Shown here piece after piece: positions 26,270 to 35,247 of a DNA stretch of 64,000 bases. The notes under the pieces were generated by a model. That model did no database searches, was not told the origin of the DNA, and saw only the letters and a program-made list of their open reading frames with translations. The DNA is taken from positions 1-64,000 of the forward strand of contig JBBEBO010000157.1 of the NCBI GenBank assembly GCA_040882265.1, written 5' to 3'. This DNA is from Brumimicrobium sp040882265 (GTDB lineage: Bacteria; Bacteroidota; Bacteroidia; Flavobacteriales_D; Crocinitomicaceae). The translations under genes and the position numbers were made by a program. How positions within the stretch are numbered: position 1 is the stretch's first letter; each line of letters begins with the position of its first letter.

Positions 26270-26983
26270 ATGATCGCGAAAAAAAATCCCAAATTCCAAG
26301 AGGGTAACAACCGTGGAATTTATTTTCAGTTAGGCATGCTAATAACTGGAACATCTCTTTTAATGGCTTTTACATGGAAAACCCCTGTGAACAAGAACTA
26401 TAAATCAACTGATGAAAGAATTGCTGAAGTTCCAACTATTGAGGTAGTCAAAGAGAAAGTTGAAAAGCCAATTGAAATACCAAAAGTTGAAAAACAACAA
26501 CCTCAAAAATCACCTGACCCAATAACTGTTAAAGCCCTTACAGCCTTTATTAACCCTATTGATAATAAAGATAAGAATGAAAAGGTTGATGTAAAACACA
26601 AACTAAACAAGGGTGATATAGTTGGTTTAGGTGGAGATATTGATGATCTCGGTGATCCACCAAAGCTTGATGAAGTTGTTAAATTTCCAGATAGAGAGGC
26701 TAAGTTTAATGGAAATTGGAAACAGTTTTTAAGCAAAAACGTTGTTTATCCAACTGCTTCTAAAGAATGGGGTGATCAAGGGGCTGTTCATGTATCTTTC
26801 GTAGTAGAAAAAGATGGCTCTGTTACAGATGTTGATGTTTTAAACAAAGAACGAGTAACAAAAGAATTGCAAGAAGAAGCAATAAGAGTGGTTAAATCTT
26901 CTCCAAACTGGGTTCCTGGAACTTTAAATGGAGAATATGTTCGTTCTTATGCTAATGTAAAGATTAACTTTATACTTGAGTAA
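26270..26983 (+). CDS. tonB: energy transducer TonB
   Basis: A 237-residue protein with one membrane helix at about 18-35, a Lys/Pro/Glu-rich periplasmic spacer, and a C-terminal TonB domain (about 150-237) with the AVHVSFVVEKDGSV and GTLNGEYVRSYANVKINF segments. It would transmit the proton-motive force from ExbBD to TonB-dependent outer membrane receptors. exbB and exbD are not nearby. Bacteroidota carry several TonBs; which receptors this serves is not visible. It ends just before a bidirectional terminator. Confidence 0.85.
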   Translation: MIAKKNPKFQEGNNRGIYFQLGMLITGTSLLMAFTWKTPVNKNYKSTDERIAEVPTIEVVKEKVEKPIEIPKVEKQQPQKSPDPITVKALTAFINPIDNKDKNEKVDVKHKLNKGDIVGLGGDIDDLGDPPKLDEVVKFPDREAKFNGNWKQFLSKNVVYPTASKEWGDQGAVHVSFVVEKDGSVTDVDVLNKERVTKELQEEAIRVVKSSPNWVPGTLNGEYVRSYANVKINFILE

Positions 26984-27027
26984 GTGAACCCTTCTAGGTT
27001 TTAACTATTTTCGAGTAATATTAAAAT

Positions 27028-27060
27028 AAAAAAGAGAGGTTTTCGACCTCTCTTTTTTTA
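27028..27060. terminator. bidirectional terminator between tonB and DUF4397 gene
   Basis: An 11-bp stem (AAAAGAGAGGT with ACCTCTCTTTT, 27030-27056) around a short TTTCG loop, with A residues on the left and T residues on the right, so it can stop transcription from both converging genes. Confidence 0.85.
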
Positions 27061-27078
27061 TTGAATAAATATTGATTT

Positions 27079-28773
27079 CTATTTGTTCACCACAACTCTT
27101 CTTGAACTTACCCCACTTGATGAGCTCACATTGACTGTATAAACACCATTGTTTAATTGTGAAACATCTATAGACGTATTTGTAGAGGCTTTGCTGATTT
27201 TAGACTCATAAACCACTTTGCCTAACATATCAACAATTGAAATACTTTGCTTTCCTCCAATGTTTTCAAAAGAAACATTTAATTCTTTAGCAACAGGGTT
27301 AGGAAAAACAGACAGTTCTGATAAATCACCATTATCGTTTAAGTCTGCCAACTTGTTTAATTCTAACAAGTCCCCTCCAGAAGCAAAAGCAACCCACAAA
27401 CCAAATACAGAACCATCTTCATTAACAGCTGGATCGAAAAACCCAGAAGCAAGAACTGTGATTGCACTGTCTGCGAGCGCAGTTAAATCTGCTTCATAGG
27501 TATCAATAGTCGTTCCAGTTGAAATAACACTTAAAAGGTGTTCTTGTGGGTCAAGTTCTACATATCCTTGTGCCTCTCCATAACTAATAGATGTCGCCAA
27601 AGGTCCTTCTGGAACAAGTGTCTCTTCTACATCAACTGTAGGAGCATCAGTGGATCCATGATATATTAAAACGTCTACTTTCCCATTGTTTTCTGCTTCT
27701 TCTCGAGCAGCTTCAATTGGAATTAGTTCGAAAGGTGTATTTGGATCATAATTTCCAGAACCTATTATTCCACTTGCAACTACAATGTAGGTCTTACTGC
27801 TTTCTAGTAAGAAATCTTCGTCGTAAATCGCATCGCCAACACTTGCGCTATTCTCTGGCGCAACAGCTAAATTAAAAGACTCACCAGCTGGTGCATCCAT
27901 AAATGCTGATGCTGTTCTAAATTCAAAGTTATTTAAAAGCGGTGTCGCTCCAGCATTTAAATATACATCAACTGCACTTGCGTCTTGTGCCGCTGAATTG
28001 TGGATTGCTTGTAAACGTGCAGGTGTAGTTGCTTCAGTTGGCAACAAGGTAACTGTACCATCTTCGGCCACAGCCATTAATCCAAAAAGCTCAGTTCCAA
28101 CTGCTGATCCTGGATCTGCATAGCCTGTTGCTAAAACTGTAACTGATTCATCAGCAAATCCTGATAATGGAGCAGAAAACTGGCTTTCTACTACTGTGTT
28201 ATCCATCAACCTCACCTGAATACTATAATCTAATGCAGGTAAATCGGAGTATCCTGTATCATCTCCAAACTCAAACCCTGGAACTAAAACGGATGCATTG
28301 TTAGCATCATAAACATTTACTTCTGGAGCATCGTAGGATGAATGAATAATATTAAGATCTGTATTGCCAGCAGTTGTTGATCCTTCTAGTCCAGCGTATG
28401 TACGTAAATCAAATTCTGTTGCTCCCGTTTCTGCTAATCCTCCAGATGCAACGATAACATAAGCTTGACCGTTATTTAAAGTGAAATTTTTCTCATAAAG
28501 TACAAGTGAATTATCCGTTGTTGGATCATAAGTTGCGTCATTAGATGCCGAGGGATCACAGACGTAGAGTGTAAATTGCATTCCAAAAGGAGCGTCAATA
28601 TATGGACTCGCTTCTTGATAGGAAATGTCATCAAAAGCTACATTGTCATCTAAATATACATCAACTGTTCCAGCCATTGGATCTGGACAATTATGTATGG
28701 CTTGCACTCGTGCTTGACCTATAGCCATTGTACCAGCAAGTAAACTACTGATTAAAAGAGTAAAATTTTTCAT
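27079..28773 (-). CDS. T9SS-secreted protein with four DUF4397 repeats
   Basis: A 564-residue exported protein. Signal peptide 1-20, then four consecutive DUF4397-type repeats of roughly 115 residues beginning near 22, 142, 256 and 370, each with an Ala/Ile-IHxS-like start and a VDVY motif. A C-terminal type IX sorting domain (about 480-564) has VFPNPVAKE, NNGVYTVNV and a terminal basic VVVNK. Probably a surface or secreted beta-rich protein; DUF4397 has no established activity. The tail-to-tail neighbour is tonB across a shared terminator. Confidence 0.85.
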   Translation of the reverse strand: MKNFTLLISSLLAGTMAIGQARVQAIHNCPDPMAGTVDVYLDDNVAFDDISYQEASPYIDAPFGMQFTLYVCDPSASNDATYDPTTDNSLVLYEKNFTLNNGQAYVIVASGGLAETGATEFDLRTYAGLEGSTTAGNTDLNIIHSSYDAPEVNVYDANNASVLVPGFEFGDDTGYSDLPALDYSIQVRLMDNTVVESQFSAPLSGFADESVTVLATGYADPGSAVGTELFGLMAVAEDGTVTLLPTEATTPARLQAIHNSAAQDASAVDVYLNAGATPLLNNFEFRTASAFMDAPAGESFNLAVAPENSASVGDAIYDEDFLLESSKTYIVVASGIIGSGNYDPNTPFELIPIEAAREEAENNGKVDVLIYHGSTDAPTVDVEETLVPEGPLATSISYGEAQGYVELDPQEHLLSVISTGTTIDTYEADLTALADSAITVLASGFFDPAVNEDGSVFGLWVAFASGGDLLELNKLADLNDNGDLSELSVFPNPVAKELNVSFENIGGKQSISIVDMLGKVVYESKISKASTNTSIDVSQLNNGVYTVNVSSSSGVSSRRVVVNK

Positions 28774-28902
28774 TTTTTTTCATTTTAAGTTAATAATTAA
28801 TTTCTAAACAATATAGGCTTTAAAAAGTTGATAGCCTAAGGGTTGAAAACACGCTTAAGTTATAAAAATGACAATTTAAAACAAAGTAAATGAAGAAATA
28901 AT

Positions 28903-30462
28903 TTACCTTAATGGCAATATAATTCTGAAAGTTGTACCTCTATCTATTTCAGAATTTATTACTTTAAGATGTCCTTTGTGATATTCGTTGATAATTCTTT
29001 TTGCTAGAGATAAGCCCAAGCCCCACCCTCGTTTTTTAGTGGTATAGCCTGGTTGAAAAACACTTCGCTGTTGTCTTGGTGTCATTCCTTTACCGGTGTC
29101 GGTAATATCAATATAAACCTTTTCTTCAGAACTTGATATTTTAACGATCAACAACCCACTTCCCTCCATAGCATCAATTGCATTTTTACAAATGTTCTCA
29201 ATCACCCATTCAAACAATGGTGGATTATGTGCTGTAATTATTTCATCTGTATCAGTTTCAAATCTAAGTTCGACCTTTTGCGGAAGACGTGTTTTTAAAT
29301 ATGATAGAAATAAACGTGTTGTTTTAACTATATCTGTTTTTTTCAATTGTGTTCCAGCACCAATCTTTGAAAACCTATCCGTAACCTGAGATAATCTCTT
29401 TACATCTTTATTCATCTCAAATGGAATACTTTTATCGATATCCATTTCTTCTAATAACTGAATCCAAGCCATTAGTGAAGAAATTGGAGTCCCTAATTGA
29501 TGAGCCGTTTCTTTTGCCATACCAGCCCAAACCTGATTCTGTTCAGCTTTTCGGAATGTACTAAAAATGACATATCCGATAAAAACAAATAGTCCAATAA
29601 TTAAAAATTGAATATAAGGGAAGTACTGAAGCTGTGTTAGTTCGGGGCTATTTGCATAATAAACAAAGTTTTGATTGTCTTCTGAAAACTGTATAGTAAT
29701 TGGTTTATTGTCATTTGATAATTGATTTAACTTTTGCTCTAATTTGCCTGATTTGAGTTCTTCATCGTCTAAATTTGTGGCAATTATGTTTTTTCTGGTA
29801 CTGTCTGTCAGAATAACGGGCACAAGATCTGCATTTTCAATCAATTCATTGTTAAAGGCATTAATTAGTGAGTCCCTCTCGTTCTCTAACCGTAATATAT
29901 CTTTTGAATCATTGTAAAAATAGGTCATAAATAGCCCTTCATAAATTTCACTCGTGAAAGAAGGATTAATTTTTTCCCAGCTGTATGCCAATTTGACTAA
30001 AGAGTCTTCAAACTTTCTTTTGACTTCCTCTTCAGATAGGTTAGGGTTGTCTTTTTGAAAAGTTTTAATTGTGAAATCGAGGTTGATGTGTGTAGATACT
30101 TCATCATATTGATCGAGTACAATAACAGGAATATCATTGTTTCTGTTTATAATTTGTAATGGTAGATTGTAAGATTGTTGAGTATTTAAAGGCGAGGCCT
30201 TAGAAATCTCTTTGGTAGCAGCTACCCAAAGTTCCATTTCGGAGAGTTCTTTTTCCCGAAGTTCATCAAAGGAATTGTTGGTTAGTCTGACTAATTCCGC
30301 CCTCTTTTTAATGGCATCGGCCCATTGTGTAACTCTTCCACGTTCTCTCTGTGCTACCTTGGATACAATATTGTTGGATACAAACAATGATACCCCTACC
30401 AATACTAAGGCTAAGAACAGCAATACTATTTTCCATTTCTGCTTATTGGAGTATAATTTCAT
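28903..30462 (-). CDS. sensor histidine kinase
   Basis: A 519-residue membrane kinase. A membrane helix at 10-28, an extracytoplasmic region of about 250 residues with helical character, a second helix near 285-305, then HisKA with H321 in AKETAHQLGTPIS and HATPase_c (N-box ENICKNAIDAM, G1 DTGKGM, G2 GWGLGLSLAKRI). There is no cognate response regulator next to it, so it is an orphan kinase in this window. The H-box wording is typical of a Bacteroidota kinase subgroup. The signal is unknown. Confidence 0.85.
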   Translation of the reverse strand: MKLYSNKQKWKIVLLFLALVLVGVSLFVSNNIVSKVAQRERGRVTQWADAIKKRAELVRLTNNSFDELREKELSEMELWVAATKEISKASPLNTQQSYNLPLQIINRNNDIPVIVLDQYDEVSTHINLDFTIKTFQKDNPNLSEEEVKRKFEDSLVKLAYSWEKINPSFTSEIYEGLFMTYFYNDSKDILRLENERDSLINAFNNELIENADLVPVILTDSTRKNIIATNLDDEELKSGKLEQKLNQLSNDNKPITIQFSEDNQNFVYYANSPELTQLQYFPYIQFLIIGLFVFIGYVIFSTFRKAEQNQVWAGMAKETAHQLGTPISSLMAWIQLLEEMDIDKSIPFEMNKDVKRLSQVTDRFSKIGAGTQLKKTDIVKTTRLFLSYLKTRLPQKVELRFETDTDEIITAHNPPLFEWVIENICKNAIDAMEGSGLLIVKISSSEEKVYIDITDTGKGMTPRQQRSVFQPGYTTKKRGWGLGLSLAKRIINEYHKGHLKVINSEIDRGTTFRIILPLR

Positions 30463-30705
30463 CAGGGATAAAAATACAATTATTTAAATAACGATTCATA
30501 AACGTTAATATTGAAGTCTGGTTAAGTTTTACTATAAATGAGCTTCATTTAAAAGTCAATGTTAGAAACACTGTTCCTTGGTAGTTCTGCATCTGCAATA
30601 GCGTATTGTTTAGGCTTTGTGTTAGAACAAATTTTTATTGGTTGAACCGTTCTTTTGAAATAATATATGCTTATACTTGAATAAGAATTATAAACATAAG
30701 TTAAT

Positions 30706-31563
30706 ATGATACGCGCAATTTTAATATTTCTTCCCTTATTTTTCGTCAATGGGCTCTTTTCTCAACAAATTAAAGCCTATCAATTGTACAATAGTAAAGG
30801 AAAGAAGATCTCTTTTGAGAAAATGAATTCATCACTTAAAGAAAAAGATATAATACTTTTCGGGGAGCTGCACAACAATCCGATTGCTCATTGGATGCAG
30901 TTAGAACTCACTAAAACTTTAAATAAAGAAGAAAAGATTACGCTTGGTGCAGAAATGTTAGAAAGTGATAATCAAGACGCATTAAACAAATATATCTCTA
31001 GCGAAATTGACCAAAAAGGGTTGGATACGCTAGCGAGGCTGTGGAGCAATTATAAAACTGACTACAAACCACTTGTTGATTACGCAAAATCAAATGATAT
31101 AGATTTTATAGCGACTAACATTCCCAGAAGGTATGCTAGTTTAGTATACAAAAAATCATTTGAAGCGTTGGATAGCCTTTCAAATGAAGAAAAAGAATGG
31201 ATTGCTCCACTACCTATTCTTTACGACCCTGAACTTTCTAGCTATAAAAAAATGTTAACAATGATGAGCGATCACGCCAACGAAAATTTCCCAAAAGCAC
31301 AGGCTATAAAAGACGCTACAATGGCTCATTTTATATATGAAAATTTTAAAGAAAATAATTCATCTTTTCTTCATTTTAACGGAGCATACCACAGTGATAA
31401 CTACGAAGGAATATATTGGTATTTGAAACAACTAAATGATGAATTAAATATTTCGACAATTACAACTGTTTCACAAAAAGATGTGTCTATTCTAGTAGAT
31501 GAAAACAAAAACGTAGCTGATTTTATCCTTGTAGTAGATGAAGATATGACGACTACACATTAA
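30706..31563 (+). CDS. ChaN-like haem/iron-binding protein
   Basis: A 285-residue protein with an N-terminal export signal (1-20) and the ChaN fold signature: LFGELH (51-56) followed by H62, then YKPLVDYA and GAYHSDNYEG downstream. ChaN family members are exported proteins that bind haem or iron, usually linked to iron uptake. There is no lipobox cysteine at the end of the signal, so it is probably periplasmic rather than lipidated. It is followed by an LD-carboxypeptidase gene with a 64-bp gap. The role in iron metabolism is inferred from the family. Confidence 0.78.
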   Translation: MIRAILIFLPLFFVNGLFSQQIKAYQLYNSKGKKISFEKMNSSLKEKDIILFGELHNNPIAHWMQLELTKTLNKEEKITLGAEMLESDNQDALNKYISSEIDQKGLDTLARLWSNYKTDYKPLVDYAKSNDIDFIATNIPRRYASLVYKKSFEALDSLSNEEKEWIAPLPILYDPELSSYKKMLTMMSDHANENFPKAQAIKDATMAHFIYENFKENNSSFLHFNGAYHSDNYEGIYWYLKQLNDELNISTITTVSQKDVSILVDENKNVADFILVVDEDMTTTH

Positions 31564-31627
31564 TTTTCTAATAACAAACCTTAAAGGTTAATGTTATTAA
31601 AGTGGTTAATTTAAGCTTTAAAGACAT

Positions 31628-32527
31628 ATGAAAATACCTGCATTTTTAAAGAAAGGAGATACTGTAGCAATTGTTGCTCCTGCCAAAGCCATTGAAAAGA
31701 AATATATTGATAATGCGAAGAATTTTTGGGAAGAGAAAGGCTTTAAGGTGAAAATTGGAACAAATTGTTCAGGAAAATCTAATTATTTTTCTGGAACAGA
31801 TGCAGAACGTACTCAAGACCTTCAAACTGCTATTAACGATGAATCTGTTAAAGCTATAATCTGCGCCAGAGGAGGCTATGGGTGTGTGCGCATAGTTGAC
31901 AGAATAAACTGGGCTTCTTTTTTGAATGATCCGAAGTGGATTGTTGGTTTTAGCGATATTACTGTTTTTCATCAGCGATTAGCAAAATTAAACATTGGCT
32001 CTTTACATGCTTCAATGCCTCTAAACTATATGGAGAACACATCTGAATCATTGTTGTCTATGGTTGATGTACTTAAAGGGAGTCAGACGAATTATCAATG
32101 GAAAAGCTCAACTAAAAACAAAAATGGTACAGTTACTGGTCAACTAATCGGAGGGAATATGGCTGTTTTAAACGGACTTATTGGAACTAACGAAATGCCT
32201 GATTATTGCGATAAAATACTGTTTTTGGAAGAAGTTGGTGAACACCTTTACAAGCTGGATCGAATGTTTTTTCAGTTGCAGAAGAGTGGTGTTTTGGATC
32301 AAATTCGCGGGTTAGTTCTAGGTGGTTTTACAAGTACAAAAGATACTGATGTTCCATTTGGCAAACCTTTTGAGGAAATCGTTAAAGAACATTTCCAGTA
32401 TAAAAACATACCTTTAGCATTTGATTTTCCTGCAGGACATCAAATTGATAATCGAGCGCTTGTCTTTGGAGAAACCGTCCAATTCAAAGTTGATGATAAT
32501 GAGTGCAGCTTAATTAGCTTGACTTGA
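31628..32527 (+). CDS. LD-carboxypeptidase (peptidase S66)
   Basis: A 299-residue serine peptidase that removes the terminal D-alanine from murein tetrapeptides during cell-wall recycling. The triad is recognisable: nucleophile S109 in VGFSD, a glutamate in LEEVGEHLYK near 201, and a histidine in PAGHQ near 275. An ICARGGYGCVRI turn (78-89) precedes the active-site serine, as in LdcA. There is no signal peptide, matching a cytoplasmic enzyme. The symbol ldcA is plausible but not certain, as S66 also includes microcin self-immunity proteins. Confidence 0.88.
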   Translation: MKIPAFLKKGDTVAIVAPAKAIEKKYIDNAKNFWEEKGFKVKIGTNCSGKSNYFSGTDAERTQDLQTAINDESVKAIICARGGYGCVRIVDRINWASFLNDPKWIVGFSDITVFHQRLAKLNIGSLHASMPLNYMENTSESLLSMVDVLKGSQTNYQWKSSTKNKNGTVTGQLIGGNMAVLNGLIGTNEMPDYCDKILFLEEVGEHLYKLDRMFFQLQKSGVLDQIRGLVLGGFTSTKDTDVPFGKPFEEIVKEHFQYKNIPLAFDFPAGHQIDNRALVFGETVQFKVDDNECSLISLT

Positions 32528-32557
32528 TGTTTTTTCATGTGAATGAGATTATAACTT

Positions 32558-32565
32558 TATATTTG
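32558..32565 (+). promoter_or_regulatory. candidate -7 element for glycosyltransferase gene
   Basis: TATATTTG, an exact match to TAnnTTTG, only 4 bp before the ATG at 32570. If it is a promoter the message would be nearly leaderless; no -33 partner is clear. Weak. Confidence 0.3.
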
Positions 32566-32569
32566 TTTC

Positions 32570-33691
32570 ATGGGTCATAAAAATCGAGTCATAGTTTCTG
32601 TTACAAATGATTTGTATACTGATCAACGCGTGCATAAAGTTTGTCTTTTTTTACATGAAAAAGGGCACGATGTTTTGCTTGTTGGAAGAAAACGGAGGAA
32701 TTCAATTGATTTAGAAAGACGAGATTATAAAACTAAACGTATTAAGTTGCTTTTTGAAAAAGGCGCCTTATTTTATGCGTTTTACAACTTAAGACTCTTT
32801 GTATTCTTACTTTTTAATAAATCCGATGTTCTTTTAAGTAACGACCTCGATACATTACTCGCTAATTATTTAGCTTCAAAGGTTAAGGGTAGTAAGCTGG
32901 TGTATGATACCCACGAACTTTTCACGGAAGTTCCAGAATTAGTAAGCCGTCCAAAGGTTAGGAAAATTTGGTTAAAAATAGAAGGGTGGATATTTCCAAA
33001 ACTAAAACATGTATACACTGTAAATCAATCAATTGCTGATATTTATATGAAGCGATACAACACCCACGTTAGTGTTGTAAGAAATGTTTCTCCAAAGTGG
33101 GAATCATCAAATATTTCTACAAAGAAGGAGCTTGGAATTCCAGAAAATAAAACCATTATTATACTTCAGGGAGCTGGAATAAATGTTGATCGTGGAGCTG
33201 AGGAAGCAATAGAAGCAATGAAAAGTGTTGATCATGCAGTTTTAATTATTGTAGGTGACGGTGATGTTGTTCCATCACTTAAGCAAAGTGTTAAAGCACA
33301 ATCAATGGAAGACAAAGTTATTTTTTATGGTAAAAAACCATACAATAAGTTGATGGAATACACATTTCACGCTGATATTGGACTAACCCTCGATAAAGAC
33401 ACTAATCCCAATTACAAATATTCGCTTCCAAACAAGGTGTTTGATTACATACATGCAGAGACACCAATTATTTCCTCAAACCTTATTGAAATTAAACGAA
33501 TAGTTGAACGACATGATGTAGGTATTGTTTTGGGTGAACACAGTTCTAAAGCTATCTCCAAGGCGATTAATAACTATATTGAACATCCAGATATACTACT
33601 GCAAAAAAAGAAAAATTGTAAAAAAGCAGCTAATGTAGAATGCTGGGAAAATGAAAAGAAAGTTTTAGAAGAAATTTATATGTCAATTTAG
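32570..33691 (+). CDS. GT4-like glycosyltransferase
   Basis: A 373-residue GT-B fold protein. Two Rossmann-like halves are visible: an N-terminal one with SVTNDLYTDQRVHK and a LLSNDLDTLLAN segment, and a C-terminal nucleotide-sugar half with ILQGAGINVDRGAEEAIEAM, VGDGDVV and a late LPNKVFDYIHAETPI region that includes the usual acidic residue near the donor site. It resembles family 4 retaining transferases. Acceptor and donor are unknown. It is followed by another glycosyltransferase-like gene 81 bp away, so both may work on a cell-surface glycan. Confidence 0.82.
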   Translation: MGHKNRVIVSVTNDLYTDQRVHKVCLFLHEKGHDVLLVGRKRRNSIDLERRDYKTKRIKLLFEKGALFYAFYNLRLFVFLLFNKSDVLLSNDLDTLLANYLASKVKGSKLVYDTHELFTEVPELVSRPKVRKIWLKIEGWIFPKLKHVYTVNQSIADIYMKRYNTHVSVVRNVSPKWESSNISTKKELGIPENKTIIILQGAGINVDRGAEEAIEAMKSVDHAVLIIVGDGDVVPSLKQSVKAQSMEDKVIFYGKKPYNKLMEYTFHADIGLTLDKDTNPNYKYSLPNKVFDYIHAETPIISSNLIEIKRIVERHDVGIVLGEHSSKAISKAINNYIEHPDILLQKKKNCKKAANVECWENEKKVLEEIYMSI

Positions 33692-33772
33692 TCTTTTAAT
33701 AACAGTATTTAACGCTTATAGGTTTATTTTAACTGTATTCTGCCTTATTTTCCATTATCTTCGTAACAATTA

Positions 33773-34912
33773 ATGCAAAACAAAGAACTACATATTATTT
33801 CTTTTGATGTGCCATATCCGCCTAACTACGGAGGAGCATTTGATGTCTTCCATAGAATTAAAGCACTTCATAATGATGGTTATAAAATAACTTTACATTG
33901 TTTTGACTACGGTCGTGGAAAAGCTGCTGAATTAAATGAAATAACAAATAAAGTAATCTATTATCAACGCAAAAATAAGTTATTAAGCGCTGTTAAAAAA
34001 ACACCTTTAATCGTTTCGTCAAGAGAAAATGATAAGCTTTTAACTAATTTATTAAAAGATAGTTGCCCTATATTATTTGAAGGACAACATTCAACAGCTT
34101 TTTTAAATCATGCACTTTTGAGAAACAGAACTAAGCTGGTTCGAATTCACAATGTTGAACACGAATATTACCAAGGTCTTTTTTCTAGTGAAAATAACCC
34201 TTTTCGAAAACAATATTTTAAAAACGCATCAAGACGGCTTAAGAAACATGAAAAGGAACTTTCTGCTGCACAACATTTACTGTGTATTACAGAAAAAGAC
34301 ACGCAATATTATCATGAAAAATTCGGAACAGCTTTCTACTTGCCTGTAGCTTTGCCATTTAATTTTTCCAAAAACATCCCAAAACTAGAAGATTATGCGC
34401 TTTTTCATGGTAATTTAAGTGTTCCCGAAAATGAATCAGCTGTACTTTGGATCTTAGAAAAATTAGCCAGTAAAACGAAATCAAAATTTATAATTGCAGG
34501 CAAATCACCTTCAAATAAGCTGTCTAAACATATAGAAAGTTATGACAATGTATCACTTTATAGTGATGTATCTGAACAGAAAATGGCGCAATTAAAGGCA
34601 AAAGCAAAAATTCATCTTCTAATTACATTTCAATCTACTGGGATCAAACTAAAGCTGTTAAATTCATTATGTGAAAGAGGAACAGTTATTTGTAATTCAA
34701 CAATGGTAGAAGGAACAAATCTTTCAAAATTTACCGTTATTTGCAATCAACCTGAAGCTTTTCTTAATGCTATTGAAAACGAAGAGTTAAAACCAGTTAA
34801 TGAAAAGGAGATTGAAGAACGACATAATTTCTTAAAGCAAAATTATAGTTATGATTTACACGTAGATATCATTAATAAAATACTTTGTCTATCTTCTGGT
34901 AAGATGCTTTAG
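33773..34912 (+). CDS. glycosyltransferase-like protein (GT-B fold)
   Basis: A 379-residue protein. The N-terminus (SFDVPYPPNYGGAFDVFHRI) is a recognisable beta-strand and glycine-rich loop of GT-B enzymes. A central HNVEHEYYQGL segment and a C-terminal half with FHGNLSVPENE, FIIAGK and a GIKLKLLNSL motif near 298-307 match transferases related to family 4. The expected E-x7-E signature is incomplete, so catalysis is not proven. Likely paired with the gene at 32570. Confidence 0.75.
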   Translation: MQNKELHIISFDVPYPPNYGGAFDVFHRIKALHNDGYKITLHCFDYGRGKAAELNEITNKVIYYQRKNKLLSAVKKTPLIVSSRENDKLLTNLLKDSCPILFEGQHSTAFLNHALLRNRTKLVRIHNVEHEYYQGLFSSENNPFRKQYFKNASRRLKKHEKELSAAQHLLCITEKDTQYYHEKFGTAFYLPVALPFNFSKNIPKLEDYALFHGNLSVPENESAVLWILEKLASKTKSKFIIAGKSPSNKLSKHIESYDNVSLYSDVSEQKMAQLKAKAKIHLLITFQSTGIKLKLLNSLCERGTVICNSTMVEGTNLSKFTVICNQPEAFLNAIENEELKPVNEKEIEERHNFLKQNYSYDLHVDIINKILCLSSGKML

Positions 34913-35247
34913 TAAATTGTATTTTACAACCATTTAAATCAAGTATATAAACAGCTTTATTTAATCTAAAAATTTAGATATTTGTTTAGTTAAATTATAA
35001 TAAATCACGTCTTCTTTAATGGCTTTTCTAAATGAATTTCATAGCTTGTTTTGGATATATATCTATTTGGGCTATATGAATGCAAAAGCAATAGTTATGG
35101 AAGAAGCAATTTGGCTTTGGAATAGGAAATTCATGAATAAATCGGGTTAAAACCTCTAGGATTTTTAATTGGTTATGAAAGACTGGGAGCGGGAGCTGAT
35201 TTATATCAAAAAATTAAGAGGAAGCTAAAGGGATGACAAACAAATAG
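34913..35247. other. intergenic region, no supported gene
   Basis: About 335 bp between the glycosyltransferase and the M28 peptidase (convergent). A 43-codon open frame (35019-35150) ends in MNKSG, and its last 18 bases match 17 of 18 bases at 37-54 (MNKAG and stop). Both are followed by T-rich TAGG sequence, suggesting fragments of one decayed repeat. No terminator or RNA is evident. Confidence 0.35.

Noticed and set aside
31577..31600. AACCTTAAAGGTT palindrome between the ChaN-like and LD-carboxypeptidase genes
   Set aside because: Short and AT-rich with no T-run; not a convincing terminator or operator.
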